A stretch of 61,935 nt of DNA from Methanoculleus marisnigri JR1 (GCF_000015825.1 NC_009051.1:636760-698694); one strand, 5' to 3'; positions 7,574 to 17,279 are shown, counted from the first letter of the stretch. Notes: generated by a model from the letters alone, not told the origin. A program made the numbers and translations.

Positions 7574-10147
7574 ATGCGAGATAGACGGACAATGAAGCTT
7601 CTTATTGCAGCGTTCCTGATCGTCGGGCTCATCCCGATTGTCGGGGCGCTCGAAGCGACCCCTACCACGATTGTCGCGGCAAGCGACAGCAGTGCGGCCG
7701 ATAAAGCGGCGGCTGCCTATGTCTGTGATGGGGTCAACGATCACGTGGAGATCCAGGCAGCACTGAATGCCCTGCCGTCATCCGGCGGTGTTGTCCTCCT
7801 CTCCAGTGGTACCTACAACTGTGCAGGGATCATCGCTCCCAAAGCAGGCTCCACCCTCAAGGGGGAAGGTGAATCGGAGACGAACCTTGTCTTCACCCGC
7901 GACGGGCGGATCAACGTCGACCGCGAGTACATCACGCTGGACGGGTTCCACGTCAAGGGAACCGGCTACAGTAGCGGTGTCAAGTGGCTCGGCGTGATAA
8001 CCATCCGGGCAAGCCACGCGAAGATCCACAGCATCACGGGAACCGCCGATGCAAGCATCCAGGCAGTCTACCTCCTGATACACGATCCGACCGTGTATGC
8101 CCCGACCCTCGAGGACGTCGAGTTCGTCAACTGCAAGGCCGTGGACACCGGCACCTACGGGTTCCTCCACAACGCCTGGGGGTCGACGAACAAGGTGATC
8201 AAGGACGTCCGCTACGACAACTGTGCTGCGATCAACTGCGGCAAGTACGGGCAGTTCAACCCCTGGATCACCGGGTTCGACTTTGCGGAATTGAACGACA
8301 TGGACGGCCTCCGCGTGACGAACTGTCTTGCGGAAGGCAACCTGGAGTCCGGGTTCCACTTCGAGTTCGATCCGAAGGTGACGAACGCGGTTCTCGAGAA
8401 CTGCGTGAGCATAAACAACGGGCAGAAGCCCTTCCCGACGAAGGCTTACAACCCGAACGACATGTCGACCCACTACTTCGGGTGCGGCTACTACGCCCCG
8501 AACTGCGACGTGACGTTCATCAACTGCACCGCGGAGGGCAACTCCATGAACGGGTTCTACACGACGAACGGCGGGAAGCTCTACAACTGTGTCGAGAAGG
8601 ACACCGGCATCGGGAGAACCGACTTCTCCTACCGGGTGCCCGCCGGCTACTACAGCATCCCGACCCGCTCGGTCAACCCCTCCACTGTGATGGAGAACTG
8701 CACGAGCATCAACTCGAACGGCTACGGCCTGCAGGTCGACCTCGCGAACAACGTGAAGATCCGGAACTTCCATCTGGTCGATCCGATCGGGTACAACGGC
8801 AAGGGCTCAAGCCTCGGCGGCACGAACGGCCAGTTCGACAACTCCGAGGTGAGCATCTATGCATCCGGCAACCGCGTGGAGACGCTGGTCTGGGCGAAGG
8901 AGAACGTTAACACCGTCTTCTCCGGCCAGATCGTCTCCGACGCCGCGAAGCCGTTCGTGATCGAGGGTTACAGGACCAAAAACGTCCTCGTGAAGGACAT
9001 GGAGATCGTCTCAAAGACCCTCCCCGCCGGTTCCCCCGGCGTGACCATCGTGAGCACGGTTCCGGCCGGTCAGGCGACCCTTCAGAACGTGAAGGTGACG
9101 TCCACCGGTTCGCCGGTTCCGACCCCCACCCCCACCCCAACCGTTCCCACCACGCCGGCTCCCTCCGGGAAGCCGGACCTCGTGGTGACCGACATCTCCT
9201 GGACGCCGGCGAACCCGGTGGCAGGGGATGCGGTGACGATGAAGGCAACGATCAAGAACCAGGGAGATGCCCCCACGCCTGCGGGCACGAAGCACGGTAT
9301 CATCGTCACGTTCGATGACGGTGCTGCCGGGCCGGGTGTCTGGTCAGATACCTACACCAAATCGATCGCTCCGGGTGCATGGGTCACCCTGACCGCGAAC
9401 GGCGGATCGGCCGGTGCAACCTGGAAGGCCGTCGAAGGCACGCACACCGTGAAGGCGCACGTGGACGACGTCAACCGGATTGCTGAGAGCAACGAGGCCA
9501 ACAACGTCAGAAGCGAGCAGATCAAGGTGTCAAAGGCGGCGTCGGGGCCCACCCCGACCCCCACTCCGACACCGACACCCGCCGGGAAGCCTGACCTCGT
9601 GGTGACCGATATCTCCTGGACGCCGGCGAACCCGGCAGCAGGGGATGCGGCGACGATGAAGGCCACGATCAAGAACCAGGGCGACGCCCCGACGCCTGCG
9701 GGCACAAAGCACGGCGTCCTCTTTACGTTCGATGACGGCGTTGCCGGGCCCGGTGTCTGGTCAGATACCTACACCAAATCGATCGCTCCGGGTACATGGG
9801 TCACCCTGACCGCGAGCGGTGGATCGGCCGGTGCAACCTGGAAAGCCGTCGAAGGCACGCACACCGTGAAGGCGCACGTGGACGACGTCAACAGGATTGC
9901 CGAGAGCGTTGAGAACAACAACGTCATGAGCAAAGAAATCGTCGTCGGAGGCCTCCCGGTTCCCGTCAGGGGCGACCTTAACGGGGACGGCAACGTTGAC
10001 TGGGCCGACGTGACGATCGCTGCCGGGATGGCGCAGAAAACCGCTCCGTCAGACCCCGCTGCCGACGTTAATGGAGACGGCACTGTGGACTGGAAGGATG
10101 TTGCCCTGCTCGCCGACTTCTTCTTCGGCAGGACCTCTTCTCTCTAA
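7574..10147 (+). CDS. Exported beta-helix protein with two CARDB domains and a dockerin-like C-terminus
   Basis: An 857-residue secreted protein. The start at 7574 (MRDRRTMKLL) follows a GAGGTGAG site and gives a normal signal peptide (to about residue 25); the longer frame from 7412 does not. Domains in order: parallel beta-helix (about 30-520), Thr/Pro linker, CARDB domain (532-639), second Thr/Pro linker, second CARDB domain (671-778), and a C-terminal module (about 799-850) with two DxNxDGxVDxxD calcium-loop repeats (DLNGDGNVDWADV and DVNGDGTVDWKDV), as in type I dockerins. CARDB domains are usually adhesion or substrate-presenting modules. No cohesin is visible in the window, so the partner is unknown. 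A strong hairpin terminator follows. Confidence 0.9.
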   Translation: MRDRRTMKLLIAAFLIVGLIPIVGALEATPTTIVAASDSSAADKAAAAYVCDGVNDHVEIQAALNALPSSGGVVLLSSGTYNCAGIIAPKAGSTLKGEGESETNLVFTRDGRINVDREYITLDGFHVKGTGYSSGVKWLGVITIRASHAKIHSITGTADASIQAVYLLIHDPTVYAPTLEDVEFVNCKAVDTGTYGFLHNAWGSTNKVIKDVRYDNCAAINCGKYGQFNPWITGFDFAELNDMDGLRVTNCLAEGNLESGFHFEFDPKVTNAVLENCVSINNGQKPFPTKAYNPNDMSTHYFGCGYYAPNCDVTFINCTAEGNSMNGFYTTNGGKLYNCVEKDTGIGRTDFSYRVPAGYYSIPTRSVNPSTVMENCTSINSNGYGLQVDLANNVKIRNFHLVDPIGYNGKGSSLGGTNGQFDNSEVSIYASGNRVETLVWAKENVNTVFSGQIVSDAAKPFVIEGYRTKNVLVKDMEIVSKTLPAGSPGVTIVSTVPAGQATLQNVKVTSTGSPVPTPTPTPTVPTTPAPSGKPDLVVTDISWTPANPVAGDAVTMKATIKNQGDAPTPAGTKHGIIVTFDDGAAGPGVWSDTYTKSIAPGAWVTLTANGGSAGATWKAVEGTHTVKAHVDDVNRIAESNEANNVRSEQIKVSKAASGPTPTPTPTPTPAGKPDLVVTDISWTPANPAAGDAATMKATIKNQGDAPTPAGTKHGVLFTFDDGVAGPGVWSDTYTKSIAPGTWVTLTASGGSAGATWKAVEGTHTVKAHVDDVNRIAESVENNNVMSKEIVVGGLPVPVRGDLNGDGNVDWADVTIAAGMAQKTAPSDPAADVNGDGTVDWKDVALLADFFFGRTSSL
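9167..9907 (+). repeat. Tandem CARDB-coding duplication
   Basis: Two 324-base units, 9167-9490 and 9584-9907, are nearly identical in DNA and encode the two CARDB domains. They are separated by a linker coding for Pro-Thr repeats. The near identity at silent sites points to a recent duplication or ongoing gene conversion. Confidence 0.85.
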
Positions 10148-10155
10148 AGCGTTTA

Positions 10156-10197
10156 CCTGGAGGAGTGGTTTACCCCTCCTCTCCTCCTGGTTTTGCC
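10156..10197 (+). terminator. Hairpin terminator after the dockerin-bearing gene
   Basis: CCTGGAGGAG at 10156-10165 pairs with CTCCTCCTGG at 10181-10190 with one mismatch and is followed by TTTTG. Confidence 0.6.
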
Positions 10198-10365
10198 ACA
10201 GGTGCCGCCCCCTAACACCTGTACAGTGTGTGGACATATTGGTTATGGACGGGTCTTTTCACCCGGCCCGGTGGGCGTTTTCTGCTCCCGTATCGTGCAG
10301 CACGGCCCTGAACGTTCTTTCCTCGAGAATCTCCGGCTCTCCCGGGGCCGGACGGTGGATACATC

Positions 10366-10371
10366 TATATA
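10366..10371 (+). promoter_or_regulatory. TATA box of the flippase gene
   Basis: TATATA lies 26-31 bases before the ATG at 10397, so the transcript should begin next to the start codon. An upstream GTG at 10373 is excluded because it lies directly after the box. Confidence 0.6.
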
Positions 10372-10396
10372 GGTGCCGACCGATACAGGCGACCGA

Positions 10397-11638
10397 ATGG
10401 CAGTAGCATTCCCGAAAAACTTCAGCGAGGTCAGGCAGCACTTAGAACAGCCGCTTATCCGGAATTCGTTCTTCATCATGGCCTCATCGTTTGCTGCAGC
10501 CGGGTTCGGATTCTTCTTCTGGATGATCGCGGCCCGGTTCTACTCGCAGGCGGAGGTGGGTATTGCAACCGCCCTGATGTCGTCGATGGGCCTCCTCATC
10601 CTCATCTCCCGCCTGGGTCTCGACCAGTCGGTGATCCGGTTCTTTCCGACCCGCGACAAGAACCGGGTGCTCGGAACCGCCGTCCTCGTCCCGACGGCGG
10701 TTGCGCTCGGTGCGGGCCTCTTCTTCATCGCGGCGGTCGACGTTCTGGCTCCCGAGCTTGCGATCGTCAGGTCGATCGCGCCGCTCTACCTCGTCATCCT
10801 CGGGGCTTACTCCATCACCTGGGTCTTTGAGGGTGCGTTCAACGCCCTGCGGAAGTCCGAACACTACTTCGCCCTGAACCTGCTCTACGGGACCAGGATC
10901 CTCTTCCTCGTCCCCCTGGTCTTCCTCGGTGCGGTGGGCATCTTCAGCGCCTTCGGCCTCTCGTTCATCCTCGGTCTCGTCCTGGCTCTCGTTCTCCTTG
11001 CCCGGTGCTCCGTGAAACCGATGCCGTGCATCGACCGGGTCTTCCTGCGGGAGGCATGGCAGTTCTCCGCCGGCGCGTACGTCGCCGGGATACTGATGTC
11101 CGCCCCCAACATGGTCATCCCGATCATGGTGCTCAACGTGCTGGGGGCCGAGAGCACCGCCAACTACTACATCACCTATGCGATCGTCTCGATCCTCTTC
11201 ATGATCCCCTACGCGTTCACGACCTCGCTCTTCGTCGAGGGAAGCCACGGGGGAGAGATGAAGAGAAGCGTTCTTCGGACGCTCGCGAGCATGTTCCTCC
11301 TGCTCGTACCCGCAATCATCGGCCTCTCCCTCTTCGGGGAGCAGATCCTCAACCTGATAGGCAAGGACTACGTCGAAGGGATGGCCCTGCTCCGCGTGCT
11401 TGCCGCATCCGCCCTCTTCGTCTCCGTCTGCCAGACGTTCATCTCCATCGCAAAAGTCCGAAACGACATCCGGAGCCTCGTCGTCCTCAGCGGTTTCATC
11501 AGCGTCGCGCTGCTCGGGCTCGGCTACGCCCTGATGAACCGGTTCGGTCTCATCGGCATGGGATATGCGTGGCTCGCCACCTACGTGGCAGGAACGCTCC
11601 TCGTCGTCCTGATCCTGAAGAAGAAGGGCTGGTTATGA
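10397..11638 (+). CDS. Polysaccharide/lipid-linked oligosaccharide flippase (MOP superfamily)
   Basis: A 413-residue polytopic membrane protein with roughly twelve hydrophobic segments, of the Wzx/PST type in the MOP exporter superfamily. It should move lipid-linked sugars across the cytoplasmic membrane. The N-terminal region NSFFIMASSFAAAGFGFFFW and the pattern RFYSQAEVGIATALMSSMGL are typical of this family. The start at 10397 is set by the TATA box at 10366. It stands alone and converges with the polytopic protein at 11767. A second flippase of the same superfamily is at 41247, so the region carries two export systems or a redundant pair. The transported glycan is unknown. Confidence 0.88.
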   Translation: MAVAFPKNFSEVRQHLEQPLIRNSFFIMASSFAAAGFGFFFWMIAARFYSQAEVGIATALMSSMGLLILISRLGLDQSVIRFFPTRDKNRVLGTAVLVPTAVALGAGLFFIAAVDVLAPELAIVRSIAPLYLVILGAYSITWVFEGAFNALRKSEHYFALNLLYGTRILFLVPLVFLGAVGIFSAFGLSFILGLVLALVLLARCSVKPMPCIDRVFLREAWQFSAGAYVAGILMSAPNMVIPIMVLNVLGAESTANYYITYAIVSILFMIPYAFTTSLFVEGSHGGEMKRSVLRTLASMFLLLVPAIIGLSLFGEQILNLIGKDYVEGMALLRVLAASALFVSVCQTFISIAKVRNDIRSLVVLSGFISVALLGLGYALMNRFGLIGMGYAWLATYVAGTLLVVLILKKKGWL

Positions 11639-11766
11639 CCCGGCGCTCAGAGTTTTTTCTCCCATGACGGACTGCGTCCGGGGGTGCCGGGTGCAACCCG
11701 GCCCCTCATCGTGCTCCTTTACGAAGGAAACAGGCAGAAGGCCCCCCGCTGAAGTGGAGGGAACGG

Positions 11767-13950
11767 TCACCTGTAGTAGATGATAGAGCCGGCGTTATCG
11801 TAGATCCGGTTCCGCTCCTTGATGTACCCGCCGGCATCGACGTAGTTCGCCGTGGTGACCGCTCCTTCCGTAAGCTCGATCCGAACGCTGTCCTGCACGA
11901 TATTATACGTACCAAAGTAGAGATACGTCCTCGATTCTATCCGCGATGCGTTATTCGGGAGGTAGCGCTGGTGTTTCGGGCTGAACCCTTTCATGAGCCA
12001 CCATCGTGTGGCGTCAACGTAGATGGGGCGTTCCGCTTCTGCAGAGATGAGCCATTTCGCCCCCGTGACCTCTTTATCGTTGAATATGGGTTTATCCCCG
12101 GTGGTTTCGAGCGCTACCGAGGTCGGACTGTCGTTGACGACCTGGTAGATGAACCCGCTGTTGAAGAGGAAGAAGACGACGAAGAACGCCGACAGGGCCT
12201 GGTATGCCGGTCTCACCGATATGGTTCGCCCTGGTGCGCGTATCAGCCTGACCGCGGTCTCGTAGAGAGCTATGCCGCCGATGATCGCAAACGGGGCAAG
12301 GATGATGAGGGTGATATGGTAGAGCCGGCTGGTGTTGAGGGAACTTGCGAAGAACGGGACGAAGATCCCTGCTACGTTGATGAGGAGGAAGACGAGCGCG
12401 ACGGCGAGATACTCGAGTTCGATGCGCCACCGTCCGGGTCTGAGGACGGTTGCGAACAGTCCCACGGCAATGAGGCCCTGGGTGGCGACATGGACGATCT
12501 TTGCCAGACCGTGCAACGGTGTCGTCGACTGACCGGTGAGGATCTGCATGCCCTGTGCGGTCGTGGGGTCGAGGGTCTCTGCAAAGAGTGTTTCTGCGAT
12601 CTTCTCTCCTATTCCGGCGACGGCGGCAAACGTCGCGCCTTCGGCAACCGTCGAGTACCATATGTAGGCGACGGCGGCGAAGATGAGGATATAGGGGAGG
12701 ACAAGCGTCCGGATCTGCTTCCGGGGTCTACCGGGTTCATCCTGCATCGGCATGAATCTCTTCTGGATTCCGGCCGGCAGGTGCTCCGAGAAGACCAGCA
12801 GCAGCCAGGCCGGGACGAGCGAGAGGAGGTAGATATATGCAAGGCCGTAGTGCGATACGACCATGGCGAACCCGAAGGTGACCATGAGAAAGGCACGCGT
12901 GCCCTGTTTCATGGACTTATCGATCATTGCAAGGAGAGTCAGCGCAAGGAAGAGTTCGGCGATCTGCTGGCGGGCAAGGGAGATCATCTCCGTGTAGAAC
13001 GTAAAGAACGCGACGAAGAAGAAGACCGCGAGAAATCCGATCTTTGCGTTCGTCTGTTTCTCGACCGCACGGTAAAGTCCGAGCGGCACGAGCGCGAAGA
13101 GGAGCGGGTAGATTATCTTGAAGACCCAGACGGGGTCCAGACTCGTGATGAGGGAGTAGATGGGGACGAGCGCGACGATGGAGAGCATCCCGTTCGTGTT
13201 GTACGGCAGGGTCATGTCCCAGATCCCTGGCGTCAGAACATTGTTTACCAGGTTGAGTTCGTGATGGATATCGTAGCCCCAGATGTACCCCGAGATCAGC
13301 GACGTGTGGTAGATGAGCGAGAGGGCGATGGCGTAGACCGCAAGCGGGTAACAGGAGGCCGGGACGAAGCGGTCGAAACCGACGGCAAGGCCGACGAGGG
13401 CGATGAGGACGAGGAGCAGGAAGAGGAACGTGACCATGTGGTATTCGTCGCGCACGTACGTCCCGAGGATCGCAAAGAACGGGAGCGTCATCAGGAACGG
13501 GGCTGCGGGGGTGACGGGAGCATAGGTAACGACAGGGTCCGGGCCGGCGTATCTCCGATCCGCGACAAGCGCGATGACGAGCAGGACCTGGACGACGACG
13601 ATGATGGTGAGAAAGAGGATCCAGAACGAGAACGGCCTGACGTACCCGAGTTTCGGGTAGATGAAGTTTGCGGCAAGACCGGTGAGCATGAGCACTCCGA
13701 GGCTCAGCCCGACGGAGTAGAGCGTCGTCTCGACGGTACCGAGGTTGTGGAGCCTGAGCATCTTGAGCACCAGGACCCCCGGCAGGAAAGTGAGGTAGAG
13801 AAAAGCCAGAACCTCTCTTGCGACCGGTATCTGGTACCCGACGAGGTCGAGGGCGACCGCCCCGATGAAAAGGAACTGGAATGCTTGAACAGCCAGGAAG
13901 AATGTCCTGTTGTTCCAATCGTTCATCCGGAGCGGGTTGAGCAGTTGCAT
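11767..13950 (-). CDS. Large polytopic membrane protein, DUF2206-like, possible GT-C glycosyltransferase
   Basis: A 727-residue protein with more than ten hydrophobic segments and a soluble C-terminal part of about 150 residues. The layout and the acidic loop after a transmembrane segment (SGYIWGYDIHHELN, about 225-238) resemble archaeal DUF2206-type proteins and GT-C glycosyltransferases, which use polyprenyl-phosphate sugars outside the membrane. No catalytic residue can be assigned safely. The ATG at 13950 has a GAGG site five bases away. It lies 83 bases downstream of the GT4 gene at 14034 on the same strand, so the two probably share a transcript. A related but AT-richer protein is at 33224. 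Confidence 0.7.
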   Translation of the reverse strand: MQLLNPLRMNDWNNRTFFLAVQAFQFLFIGAVALDLVGYQIPVAREVLAFLYLTFLPGVLVLKMLRLHNLGTVETTLYSVGLSLGVLMLTGLAANFIYPKLGYVRPFSFWILFLTIIVVVQVLLVIALVADRRYAGPDPVVTYAPVTPAAPFLMTLPFFAILGTYVRDEYHMVTFLFLLLVLIALVGLAVGFDRFVPASCYPLAVYAIALSLIYHTSLISGYIWGYDIHHELNLVNNVLTPGIWDMTLPYNTNGMLSIVALVPIYSLITSLDPVWVFKIIYPLLFALVPLGLYRAVEKQTNAKIGFLAVFFFVAFFTFYTEMISLARQQIAELFLALTLLAMIDKSMKQGTRAFLMVTFGFAMVVSHYGLAYIYLLSLVPAWLLLVFSEHLPAGIQKRFMPMQDEPGRPRKQIRTLVLPYILIFAAVAYIWYSTVAEGATFAAVAGIGEKIAETLFAETLDPTTAQGMQILTGQSTTPLHGLAKIVHVATQGLIAVGLFATVLRPGRWRIELEYLAVALVFLLINVAGIFVPFFASSLNTSRLYHITLIILAPFAIIGGIALYETAVRLIRAPGRTISVRPAYQALSAFFVVFFLFNSGFIYQVVNDSPTSVALETTGDKPIFNDKEVTGAKWLISAEAERPIYVDATRWWLMKGFSPKHQRYLPNNASRIESRTYLYFGTYNIVQDSVRIELTEGAVTTANYVDAGGYIKERNRIYDNAGSIIYYR

Positions 13951-14033
13951 AATACCTCGTGTTGTCTGGCTATGTGGAGTGGCACCGTCTCTTCGGTTGT
14001 CGGGGGGTCATATTCATGCATCAACTACCCGGT

Positions 14034-15224
14034 TTACTTATTAAACGTTTGCCCGGGGGAGGTTCGTTCTTCCACATCCTTTGGAACCGGGGTCTGCGGC
14101 AGTTTTTGTTCTGTATCGACGGCGTGCACCAGTTCGTTGTAGACCGCAAGAAGGGTCAGTGAAATCGTGGACCAGGCCATATCCGTCTTTAACTTCGTGT
14201 AACCCTGCTCTCCCATGCGCCGGCATGCCGTCGGGTCCTTCAGCAGGGCAACGATTGCCCTGGCCAGCGACTCAGGGTCTCGCGGCGGTACAACGTACCC
14301 GGTCACCCCGTCGTCGACGGCCTCTGGCAACCCACCTACGTTCGTGACCACGACGGGCCTTTTGAACCCGTATGCAGTCGGTATGACCCCGCTCTGGGAC
14401 GCTTCGAGATACGGGAGCGCCACGACGCTTGCCTGCTGGAAGAGCCGGGCGCCCTCTTCGTAGGGTATCCGGTAGTTGTGGACCTCGAACGCGTCCCGGC
14501 CGGCCACCGCCTCCCGGTACCTGCCGAAATCCTCCCCCGTGCCGGCGACAACGATCCGGACGCCGGGAACCTCTCGGGAGATGAGCGGTTCGGCCCGGAT
14601 CAGGCAGTCGAGCCCTTTGTAATGATGGATGCGGCCGAAGAAGAGGACCTGCGGGCCGTCCGGTTCCAGGCCTGCCTGTTCAAATTTTACGAACGGCGCC
14701 ACCTCGTGCTCGCCGATCGGGATGACGTGCACTTTCTGTTCCGGCACGCGATACTTTTCTACGAGGTTCTCCTTGAGCGCCTTCCCGTGAACGAAGATCC
14801 GGTCGGGCATGACCCTTGATACGAAGAGGGTGAGCCGGTAGAGCAGCGATCCTGCATCAAGGAGACGGTCTTCGCCGGGGTGGGGTTCGATGTCGTGAAA
14901 CGTCGCGACAAGCGGGTATTTCCGGAGCATGGGGAGGAGCGGGCAGAGCATGGGGTTGTTCACCTGGAAGTGGACGACGTCGGGCCCGAAGTCGTTGATT
15001 GCGGCGACGATCTCTTTGAGCATCGGGTAGCCCGACGGGCCCGGCCTTCCGGCGTACCGGGAGTAGCCGAAGATGTGAACGTTCACCTCCGGGTCGATGC
15101 TCTCCACGTACTCCTCCGACCTGTAGTCGGGGAGGAGGAGGAGCACCTCGGCATGCCGGGCAAGTTCGTTCGCCATCTGGATGGTGTAGTCGTAGAACCA
15201 GAAGGTCAGGCACGCCACTCGCAT
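14034..15224 (-). CDS. GT4 family glycosyltransferase
   Basis: A 396-residue cytoplasmic or membrane-associated retaining glycosyltransferase with two Rossmann-like halves. The C-terminal donor-binding half shows VLFFGRIHHYKGLDCLIRA and VVTNVGGLPEAVDDGVTGY. The usual EX7E signature is altered: the first Glu is present in PYLEASQSGV but the second position is not Glu, a variant seen in some GT4 groups. Donor and acceptor are unknown. A TATA box 26 bases upstream predicts a leaderless transcript that continues into the gene at 11767. Confidence 0.88.
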   Translation of the reverse strand: MRVACLTFWFYDYTIQMANELARHAEVLLLLPDYRSEEYVESIDPEVNVHIFGYSRYAGRPGPSGYPMLKEIVAAINDFGPDVVHFQVNNPMLCPLLPMLRKYPLVATFHDIEPHPGEDRLLDAGSLLYRLTLFVSRVMPDRIFVHGKALKENLVEKYRVPEQKVHVIPIGEHEVAPFVKFEQAGLEPDGPQVLFFGRIHHYKGLDCLIRAEPLISREVPGVRIVVAGTGEDFGRYREAVAGRDAFEVHNYRIPYEEGARLFQQASVVALPYLEASQSGVIPTAYGFKRPVVVTNVGGLPEAVDDGVTGYVVPPRDPESLARAIVALLKDPTACRRMGEQGYTKLKTDMAWSTISLTLLAVYNELVHAVDTEQKLPQTPVPKDVEERTSPGQTFNK

Positions 15225-15249
15225 AGGGGCTCTCTCTGTGAGGATGCTC

Positions 15250-15255
15250 TATATA
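15250..15255 (-). promoter_or_regulatory. TATA box of the GT4 gene at 14034
   Basis: A TATATA core inside the palindrome CTCTATATAGAG, 26-31 bases before the ATG at 15224. Confidence 0.65.
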
Positions 15256-15768
15256 GAGGTTGTGTCGTGAGGCGTTGTTGGGCGGATAGGCCTTGAGCAG
15301 GTGGGCGTGGGTTTTACGGCATCCGCCCCGGCGTCCGTTCTCCTCCGGGCGTATCCGTATGGTCTCCCTGCCGCACCCGGTCTCCGTGCTTCCCGATTTA
15401 CCGATGTCGGATGGAATCCGTGCCGTTTCACGCCGTCGCCCCGTAGCGAGGGTCGGAGGGCCCGTGCCATGCAGACGCATGAAACCGAATTCCCATCAGT
15501 TCCGGATGAAAGCGTTTCGGGGAGGGTCACTCCCGGCGAACGGTAGCAGAAAGCGCGAGTATTAGTAATCTTCGATTTTAATTAAATCAATTATATAATA
15601 TCTTTTTGCAGAAATCGATCTCCGTTATGCTACGGCAGCGTTGCAACTGACGGCATTCCTGCAGCCCATATTGCCGATAAATCCCTCAAAGTAATTTTAT
15701 TTTCACAATAAAATATTTATATGGTAATTGAAAGACGGTAGTGATACCTCACAGAGAGGCTGAATGGC
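15256..15768. other. Intergenic region with AT-rich promoter of the next beta-helix gene
   Basis: No gene is supported. It is GC-rich to about 15550, then strongly AT-rich. TATTTATA at 15715-15722 is a likely TATA box, leaving a leader of about 24 bases with a GAGG site before the ATG at 15769. Confidence 0.5.
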
Positions 15769-17229
15769 ATGATAGACAGGCAAAATATACTGAGACTGGC
15801 TGCAGCACTTCTGGCGTGCTGCCTTATTATTCCGGCACTCTCCCCGGTAAGTGCAGCCGAGTCCGCAAGTCCGGCCACGCTCACCGTGGCTGCAAGCGAT
15901 AGCACCGAACTGTCGAAGAACCAGGCAGACTACGTCTGTGACGGGGTCGACGATCAGGCCGAGATCCAGGCGGCGCTCGCCGCGCTGCCCGACGGCGGTA
16001 AAGTAGTCCTTTCGGACGGTACGTTCAACTGTGCCGGTGTCATCGCGCCGCCGGCAGGCACGACGCTCTCCGGGCAGGGTCCGGATGCGACGAACCTTGT
16101 GTTCACCAACGACGGACGTATCAGCGTCGACCAGGAGAACGTGGCCCTGGACGGGTTCCACATCGAGGGCAGCGGCTACAGCAGCGGTGTCAAGTGGCTC
16201 GGTGTGATAACCATCCGGGCAAGCCACGCGAAGATCCACAACATTGAGGGAACGGCGGACACGAGCATCCAGGCGGTCTTCCTCCTGCTGCACGATCCGG
16301 CGGTCTATGCCCCGACCCTCGAGGATGTCGAGTTCATCAACTGCAAGGCCGTGGACACCGGGACCTACGGGTTCATCCACAACGCATGGGGATCGTCCAA
16401 CAAGGTGATCAAGGACGTCCGCTACGATAACTGTCAGGCGATCAACTGCGGGAGCAAGGGTGCGTTCAACCCCTGGATCACCGGGTTCGACTTTGCGGAA
16501 CTCAACGACATGGACGGCCTTCGGGTGACGAACTGTCTTGCGGAAGGCAACCTGGAGTCCGGGTTCCACTTCGAGTTCGACCCCACCGTGACGGACGCCG
16601 TCCTCGAGAACTGCGTGAGCCGCAACAACGGCCAGAAGCCCTACCCGACGGTACCTTACAAGCAGAGCGACATGTCGACCCACTACTTCGGGTGCGGCTA
16701 CTACGCCCCGAACTGTGACGTGACGTTCAAGAACTGCGTCGCGGAGAGCAACTCGCTGTATGGGTTCTACGCGACGAACGGCGGCAAACTCTACGACTGT
16801 GTCGACAAGGACACCGGCGCCGGGAAGACTGACTATACCTACCGTAAGCCGGCCGGCTACTACAGCATCCCGTGCCGCTCGGCCGATCCCGCCCTGGTGC
16901 TCGAGAACTGCAAGAGCATCGACTCGCACGGCTACGGCCTGCAGGTCGATCTCGCGAGCAACATCCGGATCGAGAACTTCGAGCTCGTGAACCCGGCAGG
17001 GATCGACGGCAAGGGTGCAAGCCTCGGCGGTACGAACGGCCAGTTCAGCAATGCCGAAGTGGACATCCACGCCTCCGGTGACCGGGCCGAGACGCTCGTC
17101 TGGGCGAAGAACAACCAGAACGTCCAGTACACCGGAGATATAACCTCCGCCTCCGAAAAGGCGTTCCTGGTCGAGGGCGGCCAGAACGTCCAGACGGACG
17201 GCATGGCGGTTGCGTCTGCCGGCGCGTAA
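15769..17229 (+). CDS. Secreted parallel beta-helix surface protein
   Basis: A 486-residue exported protein: signal peptide (about 1-29, LAAALLACCLIIPALSPVSA), then the same beta-helix as the proteins at 5503 and 7574, without an anchor, CARDB or dockerin. It carries the shared N-terminal signature YVCDGVDDQAEIQAALAALP and the DMSTHYFGCGYYAP segment. The DNA is nearly identical to the other copies over long central stretches. The absence of any cell-wall anchoring module suggests release or attachment by non-covalent contacts. A GAGG site precedes the ATG, and a hairpin terminator with eight T follows the stop. Confidence 0.87.
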   Translation: MIDRQNILRLAAALLACCLIIPALSPVSAAESASPATLTVAASDSTELSKNQADYVCDGVDDQAEIQAALAALPDGGKVVLSDGTFNCAGVIAPPAGTTLSGQGPDATNLVFTNDGRISVDQENVALDGFHIEGSGYSSGVKWLGVITIRASHAKIHNIEGTADTSIQAVFLLLHDPAVYAPTLEDVEFINCKAVDTGTYGFIHNAWGSSNKVIKDVRYDNCQAINCGSKGAFNPWITGFDFAELNDMDGLRVTNCLAEGNLESGFHFEFDPTVTDAVLENCVSRNNGQKPYPTVPYKQSDMSTHYFGCGYYAPNCDVTFKNCVAESNSLYGFYATNGGKLYDCVDKDTGAGKTDYTYRKPAGYYSIPCRSADPALVLENCKSIDSHGYGLQVDLASNIRIENFELVNPAGIDGKGASLGGTNGQFSNAEVDIHASGDRAETLVWAKNNQNVQYTGDITSASEKAFLVEGGQNVQTDGMAVASAGA

Positions 17230-17244
17230 ACCGGTCGATACTAT

Positions 17245-17279
17245 CGGGCCTGACGGGCCCGGGCATAATCTTTTTTTTA
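17245..17279 (+). terminator. Intrinsic-like terminator of the beta-helix gene
   Basis: CGGGCC and GGCCCG at 17245-17261 form a stem with a five-base loop, followed by a run of eight T. Confidence 0.65.

Noticed and set aside
11971-14142. Plus-strand open frame of 723 codons opposite the polytopic gene
   Set aside because: Translation is almost purely Asp/Glu/Arg-rich, as expected from the reverse of a membrane protein gene, with no fold or motif.
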